From Candidatus Hydrogenedentota bacterium (lineage in GTDB: Bacteria > Hydrogenedentota > Hydrogenedentia > Hydrogenedentales > SLHB01), in NCBI GenBank assembly GCA_020848835.1, contig JADLHJ010000013.1:55544-119543 (forward strand): a stretch of DNA of 64,000 nt, in the 5' to 3' direction. The position numbers and the translations under genes were made by a program. The notes beneath the pieces are model-generated. The model did not search any database. It saw nothing but the letters and a program-made list of their open reading frames with translations, and was not told the DNA's origin. Below are positions 35,301-43,551 of the stretch, one piece after another; within the stretch, counting starts at the first letter, position 1; the number at the start of each line of letters is the position of its first letter.

Positions 35301-36937
35301 GTGCTGACAATGCAACCGCGGTGAAAGTGGCTGAGTTACTCAAGTCGGGCGATTCCGAATTGCAGGCCACACTTGTAGCGGCGCTTTCGCGCAGCGGCGA
35401 TGCGCTTGCGAACGATGCGGTGAAAGCCGCTGTACACGAACTCGCGGAGGCGCGCATCTCAGCGGACGAACCGAACGCCGATTTGTTGCCGCTGCTCTCT
35501 ACCCCGCTGCTCGACGATCGACAAGCGATGGCCGTGCTCGAAATGTCGTGGAAGGCCGTGCAGGACAAGCCTGCAGCGGATCGCATCCCGGTTGTGCAGG
35601 CTTTGGTGAATCGTCCCGCGTTGGTGGGCACGCAGGCTACTGCGGATGCGCCTGCTGCGCCGAGCCGGCGCGCGGTGCGCATTCTCAAACAGGCCGCAAC
35701 CGATCGCGATGTGGCCGTACGCGAGAAAGTATTCGAACTGATGGGGTCGCTTGAACTGTTGCGCAAGAGCAGTCAGGCCGCGCCGATTTTGTATGCGGGT
35801 CTCTCTGACGACAGCCCGGCCATTCGCGTAAAGTCGCTTGCGCTTGCGCGGGAGAACGAAAACGTGTGGAAAGAGGAAGACATCCACGAGTACATGCTGA
35901 AGCTGCTGATATCCTCCGATCCGAAGATCCGCAAGGCTGCGCTCGATACCGTACAGCAGCGCAACCTTGTTGCGAACGTCGCGCGCTACGCGCCACGCGT
36001 ACGCGCTGTGATGGATGGCGATGCCGAATTAAAGGGTGTGGCGGAACAAGTGCTCCTTGCGGCGAAGGTTGATCTCGGGGCGGTAACTGCGGACGCGAAG
36101 ATCGCGGTCGAGCGCATGCCAGACGTCTTATACTTCCGCGATCGCGTCAACCAGTATTTTTATGAGAAAGGCGCGGACAAGAACGCATGTGCGAACTGTC
36201 ACGCGACGCATACGATACTCGGTCTGGCGGAACCGAAAGCGGACGGTTCGCCCTTGACCGACAGCGACATCATCAATAACTATCGTTCGTTGTTGAAAGT
36301 TATCAACATCTCGGAGCCGGAGCAGAGTCTCGTATTGCGCAAACCGCGCAGTCCATTCGGCACCGGCGCATCAAGTGAAGAAAGTCCCACGGGCGTTACG
36401 CATGTCGGAGGCACGCGTTGGGATGGCGATACGGCAAACGAAGCATACCAGGCGATTCTGGCGTTTGTGCGCAGCGCGCGCGACGAATCGGCGCCGCTGA
36501 AGCTCACGGCCTCCACGGACAGCTACTCGCCGGAGTATCCACCTTCTGCTGCTGTAGATGGTAACCCTGCAACATCGTGGCACACGGAGTTCGTCGGTGC
36601 TATGCCCGGATACCCGCACGAAATTGTCGTTGCACTCGAATCTCCGCGTGAGATCGCAGGACTGACGTATGTTCCGCGCCAGGACAGCGCGAATGGCCGT
36701 GTTAAGGAATTCGAGATTTACGTGAGCCAAGACGGCAAGAACTGGGGCGAACCTGTCGCGAAGGGCGCATGGGAAAATGACGGGTTGCCGAAGACGGCGT
36801 TCATCCCGCGTACGGCTGTGTCTCACGTTAAACTTCGAGGTCTAAGTGAAGTCACGGGGCAGCCGTTCATGAGCGCTGCGGAAGTTGAAGTGCTAGTGCC
36901 GAGTGCCTCAACAAAAGTCGCGCAAGCCGCTCCCTGA
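32336..36937 (+). CDS. Giant secreted heme protein: PPC, cyclase-like, HEAT and discoidin domains
   Basis: An approximately 1,533-residue exported protein with a signal peptide ending TLA. Domains in order are a PPC-like segment (FEAEPNDSPATA) and a first CxxCH (C327/C330/H331). Next comes a prenyltransferase/terpene-cyclase-like alpha/alpha-toroid region (about 430-640; GWDEEARLDGTSAVYTTGHV). HEAT repeats follow (about 650-1250; PVRAAAAAVLGRVG, VWREAAWALRQLG), then a second CxxCH (C1285/C1288/H1289) and a C-terminal discoidin F5/8 domain (AAVDGNPATSWHT). No single known family has this arrangement. It ends 114 bases before another secreted diheme protein, which points to a shared redox or surface role. 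Catalysis is not shown. Confidence 0.85.
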   Translation: MNRVFFGALACVFGATITLPTLAENLSLDRPQQTQLSPGQAVTLSAPEIENGVTYAFDAGLTTSGLTADERINVEVQFSGDKTVQKVLHAGDPSFYLPFRSNAEQFSAATITIKRNDQGAARPLDVTAQLVKLGGPEAETAFEAEPNDSPATANKFEIGRLLEGSADDVDYLDNIDESKMGLDWFRIDITDEKPVLVMFELDIPDRDVSVNMRCYTLDPNDPTKALPYLEGKDPMEIVHDRERERYSKSISRVFTNGTYYLEVNANHPRYKIRSYKYPAPPYDDPKQAVEVGLRYVMDVGDAWFAQIPREGNIYKRVQNMHETAMRCTACHPSVFSTEPQFIAHQNGYPIQSKTNFRYVVERIYNSITPFYGEDGLWWQRFIAIPLQSQGMQGNILVNFEKQISGRETPIVERFGPLMRSAWSGRNVMPEDEQNGVVPLDSEFGYGWRNWLLMREIYRRTGDESYKRAADNLQAIYTAPETEARVASLHDRIHFVQGLAQMDREKYRATIDKHIQEIFAVHNTNGDGGWDEEARLDGTSAVYTTGHVLQALMQAGIRPQQEPKMQAALKFLLSQQQVFGGWFQTDTHENFKTPMRESRYALIALAMAYPKGDALKGMGNYDGGPAVVPSLDAPTADAINALENIWELTPEQQSTIGERVYPLLKRPEAPVRAAAAAVLGRVGGAESTAPLLAMLNDPSKMVWREAAWALRQLGNRGYGADALKFALESADPLTRRSAARAFAYQFQEMDGRLDIAQEFVKLINDPDELIRLQALRTLRQWFYRSADPEFKKLVIKTVVDHMGVEGETQAMRVNLAQNMYILLDENQSGGVSMQRNIRDVPKDVYDRVLAGRVKVEQEVLLEPVLTAMTKGNALQREALLESFDGSFFKGRYYAQIPRNMIDVGNDREFSFMFTPTQQYLDDTLGKVLLTETRPAQQSRAIQLATFFEMPQQGTAEPFQLAVLSATQADDATLRTTARDSVKRFMQVRPGADNATAVKVAELLKSGDSELQATLVAALSRSGDALANDAVKAAVHELAEARISADEPNADLLPLLSTPLLDDRQAMAVLEMSWKAVQDKPAADRIPVVQALVNRPALVGTQATADAPAAPSRRAVRILKQAATDRDVAVREKVFELMGSLELLRKSSQAAPILYAGLSDDSPAIRVKSLALARENENVWKEEDIHEYMLKLLISSDPKIRKAALDTVQQRNLVANVARYAPRVRAVMDGDAELKGVAEQVLLAAKVDLGAVTADAKIAVERMPDVLYFRDRVNQYFYEKGADKNACANCHATHTILGLAEPKADGSPLTDSDIINNYRSLLKVINISEPEQSLVLRKPRSPFGTGASSEESPTGVTHVGGTRWDGDTANEAYQAILAFVRSARDESAPLKLTASTDSYSPEYPPSAAVDGNPATSWHTEFVGAMPGYPHEIVVALESPREIAGLTYVPRQDSANGRVKEFEIYVSQDGKNWGEPVAKGAWENDGLPKTAFIPRTAVSHVKLRGLSEVTGQPFMSAAEVEVLVPSASTKVAQAAP

Positions 36938-36979
36938 CACCACAAGCAGAATTCGCAATTTCAGGTTAATTTTTTTGCT

Positions 36980-37007
36980 TTGGCCTGAGGCCATTCTGCG
37001 CTACACT
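36980..37007 (+). promoter_or_regulatory. Candidate promoter for the YVTN-cytochrome gene
   Basis: TTGGCC (36980-36985), 16 bases, then TACACT (37002-37007), located 45 bases before the ATG at 37052. The -10 box lies in a GCTACACT context similar to GCTACAAT near 11242 and GCTACAGT near 42089. Weak match overall. Confidence 0.35.
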
Positions 37008-37051
37008 CTCTCCCGGGCTGTTTTCATGTGTGGGCAAAGGGAGCGGGAAGT

Positions 37052-40000
37052 ATGTTTGTACGTGCAGGTCGGTTCGTGTGTCTCGCCGTGATTGGCACGC
37101 TGTGCTGTTGGGCGCAAAGTCCATTCGTAAACTTCGAGACGCCGCAGATTCATCCGGTCGATATCAGTCCGGACAAGACTACGCTCGCGGTGTGCAACAC
37201 TGCTGCGGCGCAGTTGGAGCTGTTCAACATATCTTCGGGCAATCCGCTTCCGATGGCTTCGGTCGCCGTTGGCTACGATCCCGTGACCGTGCGCTTTCGT
37301 AATAACAACGAAGCGTGGGTCGTCAATCACATTTCCGATAGCGTTAGCATTGTCGATATTCCGACACGGCGCGTGCGCGCGACAATCGCAACGGCCGACG
37401 AACCTTGTGACGTGGTGTTTGCCGGCAATCCGGTTTTCGCGTTCGTCTCGTGTTCGCAGGCAGACCGCGTGCAGCGCTTTAACCCGAACGACCTTGGCGC
37501 ATTGCCCACGGACATTGAAATTGGTGGCGAAGACCCGCGCGCGCTTGCGGTTAGCCCGGATGGTTTGACGGTCTATGCCGCCATTTTTGAATCGGGTAAT
37601 CGATCCACGATTATCTCGGGCGGGTCGGATGGGACCCTCGACCCGTTTCCCGGCAATGAAGCAATGGAGGACCCGGACGGTCCTTACGACGGCGTGAACC
37701 CTCCGCCAAACGATCCGAACGATTCCGATACGAACGGCAATCTGTTTGTCCCGGCAAAGGCCGCGAACGGTACCGCGCCGAAAGTCGGCCTGATCGTGAA
37801 GGAAGACGCAAATGGGGCGTGGCGTGACGATAACAACAGTGACTGGACGCGCTGGATCACCGGCGACAAGGCCAATCTATCTGGCCGTTATACCGGCTGG
37901 CAATTGCTCGATCGCGATGTCGCGGTAATCAACACGGGCACACTCACGGTCACGTATATCGAACATCTGATGAACCTGAATATGGCGATTGCCGTGAACC
38001 CTGCCTCGGGGGATATCACGGTAGTCGGAACCGAAGCAACAAACGAGATACGGTTTGAGCCCGTGATTACGGGCCGGTTTATTCGTGTGCGACTGGCGAT
38101 GGTTGATGTAGCGAAGAGCGCGACTATTTACGATCTGAACGCGGAGCATCTCGCGATTGCGCAGGGCGGAAATCCATACGAAGAAGAGCGCGTGCCGCAA
38201 ATCGAACGCAACAAGTCCATTGGCGATCCGCGTGGCATCGTTTGGAACGCGGCGGGCACACTCGGTTTCATCACCGGAATGGGATCGAACAATCTCGTCG
38301 TCATTAATTCCGCGGGCGAGCGCATCGACGTGGGCTTTGCGAAAAACCTGCGCGAAGGGCCAACGGGTCTGGCGCTGGACGAAGGCCGCAACCGCTTATA
38401 CGTTTTGAATCGATTTCACGGGTCAATTTCCGTGGTGGATCTCACTACGTTCAACGAAATCGCAAACGTGCCCATGTTCGATCCGACACCGGCGGCTATC
38501 AAGACAGGCCGCAAGCACCTTTACGACACGCACAAGAATTCGGGTCTCGGACAAATTGCTTGCGGTTCTTGCCATATCGACGGACGCATGGACCGGCTCG
38601 CGTGGGACCTTGGGGACCCTGCGGGCGCGATAAAACCCTTGAGCGGCGCAGGTAACCCGCCGATTCACAATCTTGGCGCGGGCATTCCAGGTCTACTCGC
38701 AGGCGGTACATCGCCAGCCTTCGAGAACTTTCATCCGATGAAAGGCCCAATGACCACGCAAACGCTGCAGGGAATCATTGGCATGGAACCGCACCACTGG
38801 CGCGGCGACCGCAACGGGCTGGAAGAGTTCAATCCTGCGTTCGTGGGGTTGCAAGGCGACGACGTGGTGGCCGGCACGGGTGGCGGCGGCCTGACACAGG
38901 GCGAGATGCAGGAGTTCGAGAACTTCGTCGCCACGATGCACTTCCCGCCGAACCCGCACCGCAATTTCGATAACACCTTGCCGACCAATTTGCCCTTGCC
39001 AAGGCAGTTTGCGAACGGTCGCTTCACCCTGGCGAACGGCGCGCCGCTTCCCAATGGAGATGCCGTTCACGGACTGCAACTTTATCGCAGCCAGGATGCG
39101 CCATTAGACAGTGGCAACTTTTCATGTGTGATTTGCCACACACTGCCAACCGGGGCGGGTACCGATTCGTTTCTGTCTTTCCCCGGCGGTCTGCCGACCT
39201 TCGTGCCAATTCCACCCGGGCCAATGGGCGAGCGTCACCTCGCGCTCGTTTCCGTTGACGGCGCAACCAACCGCGCCATCAAGGTTCCGCACCTTCGCAA
39301 TCAATTCGACAAGGTCGGCTTTGAATTAACGCCCGGGAACCCGAGCTATTCCGGCTTCGGCGTGTTTCATGATGGGAGCATCGACAGCATCGCACGTTTT
39401 GTGAGCGAGCCGGTGTTCGAGGTGCAAAGCGATCAGGATGTCGCGGACCTTACCGCGCTGGTGCTGTCATTCAGCGGTGGTTTCGCGCCCGGCGGGAATC
39501 CGGGGCCGTTCCCCGAAGCGCCTGGGCCGCCGAGCGCCGATGCACATGCGGCGGTCGGCAAGCAGATCACCGTGGCGAGTGCCAGCAAGGTAGACCCGCT
39601 GGTCGATCAGATGCTTGCGCAAGCCAACCTGCTGCGCGTTGATGTGATTGTGAAAGCGGATATTCTCAGTTACCAGCGCGGGTGGAAGTATCTTGGCGCA
39701 AACCAGTTCAGGCCAGACTCGGAAGATGAAGACGATATTTCCAAGACGCAACTGCTGGCACTTGCGGCGCCGGGAAGCGAACTCACCTTCACGGTCGTGC
39801 CGTTCGGATCGGGTAATCGCCTGGGCATCGATCGTGACCTGGATGAGAATCTCGACTTCGACGAGTTTCTCGCGAGCGACGCGACGCCACCAGCCGCGAA
39901 GTTGGAGAGCGACGCGCCGGACGTCGTGGACGGCGCAATCGACGTCGATGTAACGCTTTCGGAACCCAGCAAGAATTTCATTGCGACGGATATTGCGGTG

Positions 40001-40468
40001 ACGAACGCGACCGTCAGCAATTTTCAAGGGAGTGGGTTGAACTACACCTTTACGTTGACTCCCACGGCGAATGGGACCTTTACCGCGAAAGTCAACGGTG
40101 GCAAGTTCTCCGACTTCGCAGGAAATGGCAATGTTGTGTCGAACACGCTTTCGCGCTCAAACGGCGAGCCGGCCGGCAAGATAAAAGTAAAGCAACCGAA
40201 CGGCGGCGAAGACGTCGAAGCCGGCGCCAAATACAAGGTCAAATGGACGACGCAAGGCGCGGTTGGCAACAAGGTAAAGATCGAGTTGTGGCGCAACGGC
40301 GCATTCGTCAGCAATGTCAAGGCATCGACGGATAACGACGGCAAGCAGACATGGAACGTGGATCAAGGTCTGCCGAAGGGCAGCGGCTACACGGTACGCG
40401 TCGTGTCAAAAGTGGACGCCGGTATCGCGGACGCAAGTAATGGGCCATTCGACATAGTCGCGCCCTAG
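37052..40468 (+). CDS. Secreted YVTN beta-propeller diheme cytochrome with Ig-like tail
   Basis: An approximately 1,138-residue exported protein with a signal ending CWA. The N-terminal half is a YVTN/NHL-like beta-propeller (PVDISPDKTTLAV, SVSIVDIPTRR, RALAVSPDGLTVYA, NRLYVLNRFHGSISVVDL). The middle is a diheme cytochrome c/MauG-like region with CGSCH (C504/C507/H508), EPHHWRGDR, and CVICH (C692/C695/H696). An EF-hand-like GIDRDLDENLDFDE segment and Ig-like C-terminal domains follow. Such propeller-diheme fusions are thought to work as peroxidases or electron carriers outside the cell membrane. The ATG at 37052 follows GGGAAG. Its neighbour upstream is another secreted heme giant. Confidence 0.88.
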   Translation: MFVRAGRFVCLAVIGTLCCWAQSPFVNFETPQIHPVDISPDKTTLAVCNTAAAQLELFNISSGNPLPMASVAVGYDPVTVRFRNNNEAWVVNHISDSVSIVDIPTRRVRATIATADEPCDVVFAGNPVFAFVSCSQADRVQRFNPNDLGALPTDIEIGGEDPRALAVSPDGLTVYAAIFESGNRSTIISGGSDGTLDPFPGNEAMEDPDGPYDGVNPPPNDPNDSDTNGNLFVPAKAANGTAPKVGLIVKEDANGAWRDDNNSDWTRWITGDKANLSGRYTGWQLLDRDVAVINTGTLTVTYIEHLMNLNMAIAVNPASGDITVVGTEATNEIRFEPVITGRFIRVRLAMVDVAKSATIYDLNAEHLAIAQGGNPYEEERVPQIERNKSIGDPRGIVWNAAGTLGFITGMGSNNLVVINSAGERIDVGFAKNLREGPTGLALDEGRNRLYVLNRFHGSISVVDLTTFNEIANVPMFDPTPAAIKTGRKHLYDTHKNSGLGQIACGSCHIDGRMDRLAWDLGDPAGAIKPLSGAGNPPIHNLGAGIPGLLAGGTSPAFENFHPMKGPMTTQTLQGIIGMEPHHWRGDRNGLEEFNPAFVGLQGDDVVAGTGGGGLTQGEMQEFENFVATMHFPPNPHRNFDNTLPTNLPLPRQFANGRFTLANGAPLPNGDAVHGLQLYRSQDAPLDSGNFSCVICHTLPTGAGTDSFLSFPGGLPTFVPIPPGPMGERHLALVSVDGATNRAIKVPHLRNQFDKVGFELTPGNPSYSGFGVFHDGSIDSIARFVSEPVFEVQSDQDVADLTALVLSFSGGFAPGGNPGPFPEAPGPPSADAHAAVGKQITVASASKVDPLVDQMLAQANLLRVDVIVKADILSYQRGWKYLGANQFRPDSEDEDDISKTQLLALAAPGSELTFTVVPFGSGNRLGIDRDLDENLDFDEFLASDATPPAAKLESDAPDVVDGAIDVDVTLSEPSKNFIATDIAVTNATVSNFQGSGLNYTFTLTPTANGTFTAKVNGGKFSDFAGNGNVVSNTLSRSNGEPAGKIKVKQPNGGEDVEAGAKYKVKWTTQGAVGNKVKIELWRNGAFVSNVKASTDNDGKQTWNVDQGLPKGSGYTVRVVSKVDAGIADASNGPFDIVAP

Positions 40469-40486
40469 AAACACGACTTATGGAAG

Positions 40487-40525
40487 ACCGCGCCCGGGCC
40501 GATGTTCCGGGCGCGGTTGTTCTTT
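40487..40525 (+). terminator. Rho-independent terminator after the diheme gene
   Basis: An 11-bp perfect stem (ACCGCGCCCGG at 40487-40497, CCGGGCGCGGT at 40507-40517) with a 9-base loop is followed by TGTTCTTT. It lies between the diheme gene and the convergent sulfatase, and its tail reaches the sulfatase stop. Confidence 0.7.
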
Positions 40526-42020
40526 ATCCCTCAACCGAGTTCGGATCGACACCCAAAGTCCGGATCGCTTCCAACTGCCGCGCGATGAACGCCTCCGCCC
40601 GTGCGCTTTCGGATTCAGGATCGCAAATCTCGCGCAGCTCTTCTTCCAGTTCGCGAAACTTTTTCGCATGTTTCTCGGCAAGGTTTACTAATTCTTCCGG
40701 GTCTTCTTCGATGTTGAATAGTTGATGCGGCGCATTGGCGCAGTAGATCAATTTCCAAGCGCCTTTTCGGATCACGTACCCGCTTCCGCGCACGCCGTGC
40801 CCGTGGTATTCGCTAAAAACTACGCGCGATCGATCGTCTTTGCGCAGGCGTTGCAACGGTTCTCCGTGCCACCCATAAGGTTGCCGCTCGCGCACGGTGT
40901 GGAACACTGCGGCGCGGAGATCGTGCAGATCGACCGGCGTACGTACGCGCGACCCGCCCCTGAAATGCGGTCCTGCCGCGATCAACGGCACGCGCGCGCT
41001 GTCGTCGTACAAGCTCGATTTCCACCACATGTTGAACTTGCCGTGCATCTCGCCGTGGTCGGAGGTATAGAAAATATTTGTTTCGTTCGAAAGCCCGTGC
41101 TCTTCCAGCGCTTCGATTACCCGGCCGAGTTGCCGATCGACATAGGTGACTGCGCCGAGATAACCGCGCCGGAGTCCGCGGACTTGTTCATCGCTAAATT
41201 GATCGGTCTGAAAATGTGCCCGCAAATCCAGCGCGTAGGGATGGTTCGCGGATGCTTCATCGCCGCGATGTTTCGGCAAGTCGCCGCCGTTGGGATACAT
41301 GTCCCATAATTCTTGCGTCACGTGCATTGGGAAGTGTGGCTTGACGACCTGGATGACCAGAACCCACGCAGTATCCAGCTGCCTTGGTTTCGTCGCAAGC
41401 CATTCGAGCGCCGCGTCAACTACTTCATCGTCTTTCTTGAATGGGTCCTCTTTGGGCCCGAATCCGTTCGCGCGCTTTGCTCCCCCACGCCGAATTGCGA
41501 GCGGATTGTGCTGAATAAGCGGATCGCCGGGCGGCGTGCGATCGCCCGGCATGATCATTTCGGAGAAACCGAGCGCAATGCCGGGCCGAAACACGTCGGT
41601 CTTGCCGATGTGCACTGTGTACACGCCCTTATCGCGCAGCACTTGCCCGTAAGTTGGATAGTCAAATGAAAACACGTTGCAGTTGCTGTAACACTGATTT
41701 TCATGTACGCGCTCGCCCGACATGAACGCGCTTCGGCACGGCGCGCACAAGGGCGAGGGACAATATGCGTTTTCAAAAACCGTGCCCTGCGCGGCCATGC
41801 GCGCCATGTTTGGCGTCTGCACCATGTCGTGGCCATACGCGGAACAGATGCGCGGGTTGTGCTCGTCACTCATGAAAATGACGGCGTTCATGGGCCGCTG
41901 GTCGTATTCGGTGTTTCGTTCCGGATGCAGCGTGTGGTAAGGCCGACTGCCAAACACCCCCGCGCCCAGTGCAGCCGTGCCGTCGCGCAAGAATTCGCGA
42001 CGTGATCTTACATTGCTCAT
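40524..42020 (-). CDS. Tat-exported sulfatase with unusual CxPCR motif
   Basis: A 498-residue sulfatase of the choline-sulfatase-like branch. The N-terminal RSRREFLRDG is a Tat signal. The first metal motif is MSDEHNPR rather than the usual DD, which is typical of this branch. The formylglycine site is C92 in CAPCRSAFMSG, where the normal Ser of CxPSR is Cys. YTSDHGEMHGK and HIGKTDVF complete the core. It is predicted to hydrolyse a sulfate ester outside the cytoplasm. It is divergent from a second sulfatase gene with about 100 bases between, so both may share regulation. Confidence 0.9.
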   Translation of the reverse strand: MSNVRSRREFLRDGTAALGAGVFGSRPYHTLHPERNTEYDQRPMNAVIFMSDEHNPRICSAYGHDMVQTPNMARMAAQGTVFENAYCPSPLCAPCRSAFMSGERVHENQCYSNCNVFSFDYPTYGQVLRDKGVYTVHIGKTDVFRPGIALGFSEMIMPGDRTPPGDPLIQHNPLAIRRGGAKRANGFGPKEDPFKKDDEVVDAALEWLATKPRQLDTAWVLVIQVVKPHFPMHVTQELWDMYPNGGDLPKHRGDEASANHPYALDLRAHFQTDQFSDEQVRGLRRGYLGAVTYVDRQLGRVIEALEEHGLSNETNIFYTSDHGEMHGKFNMWWKSSLYDDSARVPLIAAGPHFRGGSRVRTPVDLHDLRAAVFHTVRERQPYGWHGEPLQRLRKDDRSRVVFSEYHGHGVRGSGYVIRKGAWKLIYCANAPHQLFNIEEDPEELVNLAEKHAKKFRELEEELREICDPESESARAEAFIARQLEAIRTLGVDPNSVEG

Positions 42021-42067
42021 CGTGAATAGATCCTGTGCCCACGCCTATCTTGTCAGCATACGGCAAG

Positions 42068-42096
42068 TTGCCCGCAAAATCGCATCCCGCTACAGT
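42068..42096 (+). promoter_or_regulatory. Candidate promoter for the + strand sulfatase
   Basis: TTGCCC (42068-42073), a 17-base spacer and TACAGT (42091-42096) precede the ATG at 42123 by 27 bases, with GGAG just before the start. The spacing is ideal and the boxes are moderately conserved. Confidence 0.45.
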
Positions 42097-42122
42097 ACCG
42101 TACATCCCCCGGAGACAACATC

Positions 42123-43529
42123 ATGCAAATTACACGACGCCAATGGCTCCGATACAGCACCGGTGCTGCGCTCGCGGGAGCAGCATCCAACACGGTTTTC
42201 GCGGCGCCGGCACAGAAGCCGAATATCATCTTCATTCTTGCGGACGATCTCGGCTATGGCGATCTCGGCTGTTACGGACAGGAACGGATCAAGACGCCCA
42301 ACCTGGATCAAATGGCGAAAGAGGGCATGCGGTTCACGCAATGTTACGCGGGCAGCACGGTGTGCGCGCCTTCGCGCTGCGCGCTGATGACAGGCCTGCA
42401 CACAGGACATTGCTGGATTCGCGGCAATGCACGTGTGCCATTGCGGCCAGAGGACGTTACGGTTGCGGAACTGCTGAAAGGCGCCGGTTACACCACGGGG
42501 CTAATCGGCAAATGGGGACTCGGCAACGAGGACACCACAGGCACGCCGAACAAGCAAGGCTTCGATTATTTCTTTGGCTATCTCGATCAGGGCCACGCAC
42601 ACAATTATTACCCCACCTACCTGTGGCGCAATGACGAGCGCGTGAACCTGAATAACACGGAAGACCCGAAGAAGAAGGGTGTGGCCGTCGAGCGCAAGGA
42701 ATATTCGCATGATCTCTTCGCGGAAGAAGCGCTGCAGTTTGTAGAGAAAAACAAGAGCAATCCGTTCTTTCTTTATCTTGCTTTCACCACGCCGCATGCA
42801 AACAACGAAGGTGGGAATGCGACGGGTGACGGGATGGAAGTGCCGGACTACGGCCCCTATGCAAATGAGAATTGGCCGAATCCGGAAAAGGGACGCGCGG
42901 CAATGATTACGCGCATGGACGCGGATATCGGGCGTTTGTTGGTGAAGCTGAAGGAGCTGAACATTGACGAAAACACGCTCGTGATCTTTTCGAGCGACAA
43001 TGGGCCGCACAAGGAAGGGAATGCCGATCCGGAATTCTTCAAAGACAGCGGGCCGCTGCGTGGCATCAAACGCGACCTCTATGAAGGCGGCATCCGCGTG
43101 CCGGGGATCGCTCGATGGCCAGGGAAGATTCAGCCCAAAGTCAGCTATCAGACCTGGGCGTTTTGGGACGTCCTGCCCACGCTGTGCGATATCGCGGGCG
43201 CGGAAAAACCGAAAGAAATGGATGGTATATCCATTGCGCCGACATTGCTCGCAACCGAGAGAACTTCCGCGATCACCCAGCCACAGCACGACTATTTCTA
43301 TTGGGAGTTCCACGAGAAAGGATCGAAACAGGCAATACGCATGGGGAACTTGAAAGCGGTGCGCCTGGCGCAGGGCCAACCGATCGAGCTCTACGATTTG
43401 ACTGCGGACATCGGTGAAACAAAAAACATCGCTTCAAATCATCCCAATAAGGTCGCACAAATTGAAGCAATTTTCGCAAAGGCCCGCACACCAAACGAGC
43501 ATTGGCCGCTGAAGAAAGCCGACACCTAA
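42123..43529 (+). CDS. Tat-exported arylsulfatase (type I, Cys)
   Basis: A 468-residue sulfatase. ITRRQWLR is a Tat-like signal, FILADDLGYGD carries the metal DD at 41-42, C81 in CAPSRCALMTG is the formylglycine precursor, and GKWGLGN and SSDNGPHKEG complete the site. GGAG precedes the ATG. It is followed after 22 bases by a GH71/99-like protein gene, so desulfation and glycan cleavage could be coupled in one operon. It needs an activating enzyme encoded elsewhere. Confidence 0.93.
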   Translation: MQITRRQWLRYSTGAALAGAASNTVFAAPAQKPNIIFILADDLGYGDLGCYGQERIKTPNLDQMAKEGMRFTQCYAGSTVCAPSRCALMTGLHTGHCWIRGNARVPLRPEDVTVAELLKGAGYTTGLIGKWGLGNEDTTGTPNKQGFDYFFGYLDQGHAHNYYPTYLWRNDERVNLNNTEDPKKKGVAVERKEYSHDLFAEEALQFVEKNKSNPFFLYLAFTTPHANNEGGNATGDGMEVPDYGPYANENWPNPEKGRAAMITRMDADIGRLLVKLKELNIDENTLVIFSSDNGPHKEGNADPEFFKDSGPLRGIKRDLYEGGIRVPGIARWPGKIQPKVSYQTWAFWDVLPTLCDIAGAEKPKEMDGISIAPTLLATERTSAITQPQHDYFYWEFHEKGSKQAIRMGNLKAVRLAQGQPIELYDLTADIGETKNIASNHPNKVAQIEAIFAKARTPNEHWPLKKADT

Positions 43530-43551
43530 TCAACACAGACAGGAAGAAGTA

